Source: Candidatus Lithacetigena glycinireducens (GTDB lineage: Bacteria; Coprothermobacterota; HKB111). From it: a stretch of 8,595 nucleotides of DNA. The stretch is from assembly GCA_018725485.1 (NCBI GenBank), contig QLUP01000036.1:1-8595 (forward strand), read 5' to 3'. Within the stretch, counting starts at the first letter, position 1. Every line of letters starts with the position of its first letter. Shown in pieces: positions 6,164 through 8,595 of the stretch. Made by a program: the position numbers and the translations under genes. Under the pieces are notes generated by a model. That model saw nothing but the letters and a program-made list of their open reading frames with translations, searched no databases and had not been told where the DNA came from.

Positions 6164-6955
6164 ATGTTTGAAAGGCTGAGAAATAGGTATGTAATTAAGG
6201 GTAAGGTGGTTATGGATGCTGCTCTTCACATAGGTAGTGGAGAGGAGTCCTTTGAGAGAGGTGCACTTGTTGTAAAGGATGCCTATGGAAAACCATATAT
6301 CCCAGGTTCTTCCTTTAAAGGTATCATACGAAGCACAGTGGAAAGAATAATTCCCTATCTTGATGGGTTCAAAACCTGTGCCTTAATAAAGGGAGCAGAT
6401 TGCGCAACGGTGAATGAAGTTAAGATGGACCAACTCAAGGAAAGATTGAAAGGAGACGAAGAGGGAGAGCCGATTGACCTCCTTTGTGATACCTGTAAAT
6501 TATTTGGCTCCACAGCTGTGGCTTCAAAGGTCAAAATCTCCGACCTTTATGTAACTGAACCCTGGATAGGACTTTTTGAGAAAAGAGATGGAGTTGGTAT
6601 AGATAGGGATACAGAGACCTCCGCAGAGGGAGCAAAATTTGAATATGAGGTAGTTCCATCCCAAACAGAATTTAATTTTGAGATGGTGTGTGAGAACCTG
6701 GATGAAGGGGACAAACTTCTCCTTTCTATAGGACTTAGAGAAATGCAATCTGGATACGTATCTATTGGAGGAAATAGGTCGAGGGGGCTGGGTGCATTTC
6801 AGCTTATAATAGATGAAGTTGCACTTCTAAATTTTGAAGATAGAAAATCCTTTATGGATTACCTTGCTTCCCAGAAGTTAGAGAAGATAGAACTAGTAGA
6901 CTTTATTGAAGAAGGTATAAAATACCTACAGCAAAGGGGTGGACAAAATGCTTAA
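6164..6955 (+). CDS. Cas7/Csm3-like RAMP backbone subunit 2 (catalytic Asp apparently missing)
   Basis: A Csm3-like RAMP of 263 residues. Motifs in order: LHIGSG (21-26), ALVVKDAYGKPYIPGSSFKG (34-53), Cys72 and Cys80, then Cys108-x2-Cys111 before KLFGS (112-116), DGVGIDRDTET (142-152) and SIGGNRSRGLG (200-210). It is closest in style to the type III-D Csm3-like families and is clearly related to the next gene. Counting back six positions from the Lys-Asp at 38-39, the site of the Csm3 catalytic Asp is Gly33 (SFERGALVVKD); Glu31 is the nearest acid. This subunit may therefore bind crRNA without cutting target RNA. The start is ATG 6164. The gene overlaps the next by 8 bases. Confidence 0.92.
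   Translation: MFERLRNRYVIKGKVVMDAALHIGSGEESFERGALVVKDAYGKPYIPGSSFKGIIRSTVERIIPYLDGFKTCALIKGADCATVNEVKMDQLKERLKGDEEGEPIDLLCDTCKLFGSTAVASKVKISDLYVTEPWIGLFEKRDGVGIDRDTETSAEGAKFEYEVVPSQTEFNFEMVCENLDEGDKLLLSIGLREMQSGYVSIGGNRSRGLGAFQLIIDEVALLNFEDRKSFMDYLASQKLEKIELVDFIEEGIKYLQQRGGQNA
6933..6942 (+). promoter_or_regulatory. Ribosome binding site deciding the start of the third cas7-like gene
   Basis: AAAGGGGTGG, 5 bases before ATG 6948. An in-frame GTG at 6939 lies inside this site and is therefore unlikely to be the real start. Confidence 0.55.
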
Positions 6956-7907
6956 GACAATTCTCAACGAGTGCATAATAGCCCTTTCAATAAAGAACGA
7001 AACTCCTTTCCTCATAAAATCAGGAATGGAGAGAGTTGAAGACCCTGACATGTTTCCCATAAAGACCTTTAGAAATGGCAGAGAGGAGGTTTTTATTCCG
7101 GGAAGTTCCCTTAAAGGGATAATAAGGAGCCATGCTGAAAAGATTACAAGAACACTAAGTCAGGGCAAGAAGCCTGCCTGTTGCAATCCCTTTGAAAAGA
7201 ACAAAGATAAGCCAGATTTTGCCTGTTCGAGTTACTTTGAAGAATATAAGAATAAGAAGAATATTAAAAAGTTAAACGGAACAGAAGCTTACAAACAAAG
7301 TTGCCTTATATGTAGACTCTTTGGTTCAACAGAGAATGCAAGTAGACTGATAGTCAGAGATGTTCATCTAAAGGCTGGATGTAATGTTAAATTTGAAACA
7401 AGAAGCGGTGTAGGAATAGATAGATTCACTGGAGGAGCAGCCAGCGGTGCATTATTTTCTTTGGAAGTAGCGACCAATGCCGAATTTGAGGCTCAGATGT
7501 ATATCCGGAATATTGAGCTCTGGCAACTTGGACTGCTTGCTTATGTGTTTAAAGATTTTGAGGATGGCATCATTTCCATAGGATATGGTAAATCAAGAGG
7601 ACTTGGAAAGTTTATTGGAAAGATAGATAAAGTAGAGATTAGATATTTTGTGAAGTGCAGCCCCTCTCCGCCAAATATCTGGGGTATCCGAAAGATGGTG
7701 CAAAAGAATGAATACGACTTTTATGAGGAAGAAAATAAAGACTTTGAAGTAAAGGGGGTATCAAATCTTATACCCGATGAATTTGGTTTCAGACAAACCT
7801 ATGTCTTTGAGGGTAATTCTCAACTTCGATATTTGTGGAATACTGTCGCTCCTATATGGAATCAACGTGTCGATGATTATGAGAGCAGAAGGGAGAACTT
7901 GAAATGA
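6948..7907 (+). CDS. Cas7/Csm3-like RAMP backbone subunit 3 (catalytic Asp present)
   Basis: A Csm3-like RAMP of 319 residues, longer than its two relatives. The N-terminal strand and loop (LSIKNETPFLIKSG) lead to a segment with Asp34 in DPDMFPIKTF, six positions before the residue matching the Asp of the usual K/R-D pair, so the RNA-cutting Asp is present. FIPGSSLKGIIRSHAEK follows (49-65). An insertion rich in Cys and Lys (Cys78, Cys79, Cys93) leads to Cys119-x2-Cys122 and RLFGS (123-127), a likely zinc site. Then come SGVGIDRFTGG (153-163) and SIGYGKSRGLGKF (210-222). A C-terminal extension of about 95 residues has no recognised motif, only aromatic and charged residues. The stop overlaps the csx19 start as ATGA (7904-7907). 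Confidence 0.92.
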   Translation: MLKTILNECIIALSIKNETPFLIKSGMERVEDPDMFPIKTFRNGREEVFIPGSSLKGIIRSHAEKITRTLSQGKKPACCNPFEKNKDKPDFACSSYFEEYKNKKNIKKLNGTEAYKQSCLICRLFGSTENASRLIVRDVHLKAGCNVKFETRSGVGIDRFTGGAASGALFSLEVATNAEFEAQMYIRNIELWQLGLLAYVFKDFEDGIISIGYGKSRGLGKFIGKIDKVEIRYFVKCSPSPPNIWGIRKMVQKNEYDFYEEENKDFEVKGVSNLIPDEFGFRQTYVFEGNSQLRYLWNTVAPIWNQRVDDYESRRENLK

Positions 7908-8407
7908 GCATTGCCTTAGCAAGTATTGTCGATAGTAAGAATCTGAAAAATGCTATTGACTTCTTTAAACCCAAATACGGTATCCTACAGTCCGTTTCTC
8001 AGATTTACATTGGAGAGGTTGAAGAGTTAAAGAAAGAGTTAAAAGGAGAGATCGAACCCAGCAATTTTGAAAGTGGAAGGCTTTTTTTGACAGATTCAGA
8101 AATCAGGTGGCGGAAGAAAGGAGAAGAGAGGTTTTATGTCCTCATTATAAGCGACAAGGACCTCGCCTTTAATGGTTATGAAAGGAATGATTTAGAGATG
8201 GTAGAGAATTATCTTTCCTTTTATCTTTGGGGAGAAAAATCTGAAGATATGTGGTGTGAGCTTCGTATCCCAAAAGGCTGGAGGTATCCGGTGAAAAATC
8301 AGTATACCAAAATTAAAGTGATCGGGTATGAGCTTAAAGAAAAGCCTGAAGAGGGCAAACTTTATAGATTTTATGATTTTGAAGGAGAGGAAAATGAACC
8401 CCTATGA
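7904..8407 (+). CDS. csx19: Csx19, type III-D accessory subunit
   Basis: A 167-residue protein matching Csx19 (the all1473 group), a small protein found almost only in subtype III-D loci. Supporting features are its size; the GRLFLTDSEIRWRKKGEERF block (residues 58-77), which resembles the family's LF..E.RWR..G..F pattern; the strand that follows (YVLIISD); and an aromatic C-terminal strand (LYRFYDFEGE). It has no catalytic motif that I can name and is thought to be a structural part of the effector complex. GGGAG at 7891-7895 lies 8 bases before ATG 7904. The start overlaps the preceding stop (ATGA), and its own end overlaps the next gene by 14 bases, so it is tightly embedded in the operon. 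Confidence 0.85.
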   Translation: MSIALASIVDSKNLKNAIDFFKPKYGILQSVSQIYIGEVEELKKELKGEIEPSNFESGRLFLTDSEIRWRKKGEERFYVLIISDKDLAFNGYERNDLEMVENYLSFYLWGEKSEDMWCELRIPKGWRYPVKNQYTKIKVIGYELKEKPEEGKLYRFYDFEGEENEPL

Positions 8408-8595
8408 CTTTGTTCCAATTATAGATGATAAACCACCTGAAAGACGCTTACCTTATGGGCATGATAAATTCAAAGGTAAAAGTGGTTCAATAAAGTGTAA
8501 GATCACCACTCTCAAACCCCTCTTTATTCCGCTTCTGATGGATGACCAAGAAAAACAGAAGCAGGGGCTAAGAGAACCAATAATGCGCAACAGAG
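8394..8595 (+). CDS. Fourth RAMP (TIGR03986-like Cas7 group), 5' part only
   Basis: The open frame starts at ATG 8394 and runs off the window after 67 codons. The N-terminus MNPYDFVPIIDDKPP, followed by HDKFKGKSGSIKCKITTLKPLFIP, has the shape of the TIGR03986 RAMP family found in III-D operons (YNFVPL, then H..F, SG.I and a T-PL-I first RAMP strand). AAGGAG at 8382-8387 lies 6 bases before the start, inside csx19. The catalytic and glycine-rich motifs would lie past the window edge, so whether it cuts RNA cannot be judged. The gene is incomplete only because the window ends. Confidence 0.8.
   Translation, partial: MNPYDFVPIIDDKPPERRLPYGHDKFKGKSGSIKCKITTLKPLFIPLLMDDQEKQKQGLREPIMRNR

Noticed and set aside
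1-8595. Search for a CRISPR array, tRNA genes, insertion sequences and attachment sites.
   Set aside because: No regularly spaced repeats, cloverleaf-like segments, transposase motifs or flanking repeats were seen. The window is almost wholly coding on one strand.

Overview
The window is an AT-rich, tightly packed, single-strand (+) gene block from a prokaryote. Arginine is mostly AGA/AGG, isoleucine is often ATA, the proteins are rich in Lys and Glu, and Shine-Dalgarno sites are strong. This suits a thermophilic bacterium or archaeon with moderately low GC. The sequence alone does not fix the lineage. No rRNA, tRNA, transposase, CRISPR array, promoter or terminator could be recognised.

Region 1 (about 1-2279) holds four accessory genes. 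They are an unrecognised 287-codon gene whose true start may lie outside the window, a dCTP deaminase/dUTPase-fold protein that seems to lack its catalytic glutamate and C-terminal lid, and a nucleotidyltransferase (MNT) plus HEPN pair joined by an ATGA overlap. The last two look like a toxin-antitoxin module.

Region 2 (2320-8595) is a type III-D CRISPR-Cas effector operon. Its order is cas10 (no HD domain, intact GGDD), a cas7/csm3-like RAMP, csx10 (Cas5-like), a small Cas11-like helical gene, two more cas7/csm3-like RAMPs, csx19, and the start of a fourth RAMP that runs off the window and resembles the TIGR03986 family. Genes overlap or lie 1-2 bases apart, so they are almost certainly co-transcribed and translationally coupled. 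Together they should build a multi-subunit, crRNA-guided RNA-targeting complex. Cas7-like subunits form the backbone and cut target RNA, Csx10 caps the crRNA 5' end, Cas11 lines the filament, and Cas10 makes cyclic oligoadenylate on target binding. No cas6, cas1, cas2 or CARF effector lies in the window.

The most interesting points are the MNT-HEPN pair only 40 bases upstream of an HD-less Cas10, the apparently inactive dCTP-deaminase-like protein in the same run of genes, and the uneven distribution of the catalytic Asp among the Cas7-like subunits. The CRISPR system itself is a known subtype. Any novelty lies in how the flanking genes relate to it.
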